Shown in pieces: positions 5,277 through 5,819 of a stretch of 5,819 nt of DNA (the stretch's first letter is position 1; each line of letters starts with the position of its first letter). The stretch is from an uncultured Clostridia bacterium (GTDB lineage Bacteria; Bacillota; Clostridia; Monoglobales; Monoglobaceae): assembly GCA_945878965.1 (NCBI GenBank), contig CAMCUJ010000103.1:1-5819 (forward strand), read 5' to 3'. The notes below the pieces were generated by a model that worked only from the letters and a program-made list of their open reading frames with translations, was not told where the DNA came from and searched no databases. The position numbers and the translations under genes were made by a program.

Positions 5277-5795
5277 ATGAGAATTATTTCAATATTTGCA
5301 ATTCCGGTCGTAATTGCCGGAATACTGATTTTCGGTATGATTAAAAAGGTGAATGTTTATGACTGCTTTGTTGAGGGTGCAAAGGAGGGTCTTGAGAATA
5401 TGTTCAGAATAGTTGCACCTCTTGTTGCGTTAATGGTCGGAATATATATGCTCCGTGAATCGGGAGGAATAGATATGCTTTGCGGTATTTTAAGACCTGT
5501 AACCTCACGGCTTAAAATTCCGAGTGAAATAGTTCCGCTTGCACTGCTTAGACCGATTTCCGGAAGTGCTTCGCTTGCGGTTATTGATGATATATTTAAA
5601 AACTGCGGAATTGAATCCGTTCCTTCAAAAATTGCATCTGTAATGATGGGTTCAACCGAAACTACATTTTACACAATCGCTGTATATTTCGGAAGTATAG
5701 GGATTAAAAATTCACGGCATACAATTCCGTCGGCATTAACCGCCGATTTTGTTGGTATGCTGGCATCTGTTGCCGTGGTGTATATATTTTTTTGA
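5277..5795 (+). CDS. spmB: Spore maturation protein B
   Basis: Membrane protein of 172 residues (B. subtilis SpmB is about 178), partner of SpmA in spore core dehydration. Hydrophobic segments lie at about 4-22, 45-59, 84-104 (in part), 127-142 and 154-172. Conserved landmarks of the Gate domain are LRPISGSAS at 91-99 and GSTETTFYT at 125-133, and the chain ends within a final hydrophobic segment (VVYIFF). spmA and spmB are complete and unfused, with 29 bases between the spmA stop and this ATG, so they are almost certainly co-transcribed and co-expressed. The ATG used here has its AAGGAG site 15 bases upstream; an ATT start at 5268 is an alternative. No terminator is visible in the 24 bases that remain after the stop, so the unit may continue beyond the window. 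Confidence 0.94.
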   Translation: MRIISIFAIPVVIAGILIFGMIKKVNVYDCFVEGAKEGLENMFRIVAPLVALMVGIYMLRESGGIDMLCGILRPVTSRLKIPSEIVPLALLRPISGSASLAVIDDIFKNCGIESVPSKIASVMMGSTETTFYTIAVYFGSIGIKNSRHTIPSALTADFVGMLASVAVVYIFF

Positions 5796-5819
5796 AAATA
5801 AATCAATTAAACAATGCAC

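Overview
The window looks like AT-rich chromosomal DNA from an endospore-forming, anaerobic member of the Clostridia, probably a gut Oscillospiraceae/Ruminococcaceae-type organism. The lineage is inferred from three things: a spmA-spmB spore-maturation pair, a 6-phosphofructokinase with the residues of the pyrophosphate-dependent type, and short GGGCGAAC-type palindromic intergenic repeats that I recall from such genomes. There are five confident protein genes, all complete. No rRNA, tRNA, CRISPR array, transposase or phage gene is visible.

Layout. Bases 1-172 hold no gene but three hairpins, two of them terminator-like, closing the leftward gene putP. Three genes then lie on the minus strand and are transcribed leftward in the order LCP-family cell-wall protein (4385-3360), PPi-dependent phosphofructokinase pfp (3245-1989, TTG start) and Na+/proline symporter putP (1687-173). 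The gaps between them are 114 and 301 bases. The first gap carries a decayed palindromic repeat. The second carries a cluster of inverted repeats, two very short reading frames and a possible putP promoter. The plus strand carries spmA (4651-5247) and spmB (5277-5795), divergent from the LCP gene across 265 bases. The last 24 bases hold nothing I can name.

Regulation. The clearest site is a near-consensus vegetative promoter reading leftward into the LCP gene (TTGACT, 17-base spacer, TATAAT). It predicts a leader of about 95 bases containing three copies of a 14-base tandem repeat. In the same spacer a weaker match to a sporulation sigma-E promoter reads rightward into spmAB. The divergent region may therefore separate growth-phase envelope expression from mother-cell sporulation expression. 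The three leftward genes (wall polymer attachment, glycolysis, proline uptake) share no obvious pathway and may only be neighbours.

I found no convincing new biological system. The points most worth a second look are the spmB start (an ideal ribosome binding site fits an in-frame ATT better than the ATG), the tandem repeat in the LCP leader, the structured 301-base spacer upstream of putP, and the two related palindromic repeats.
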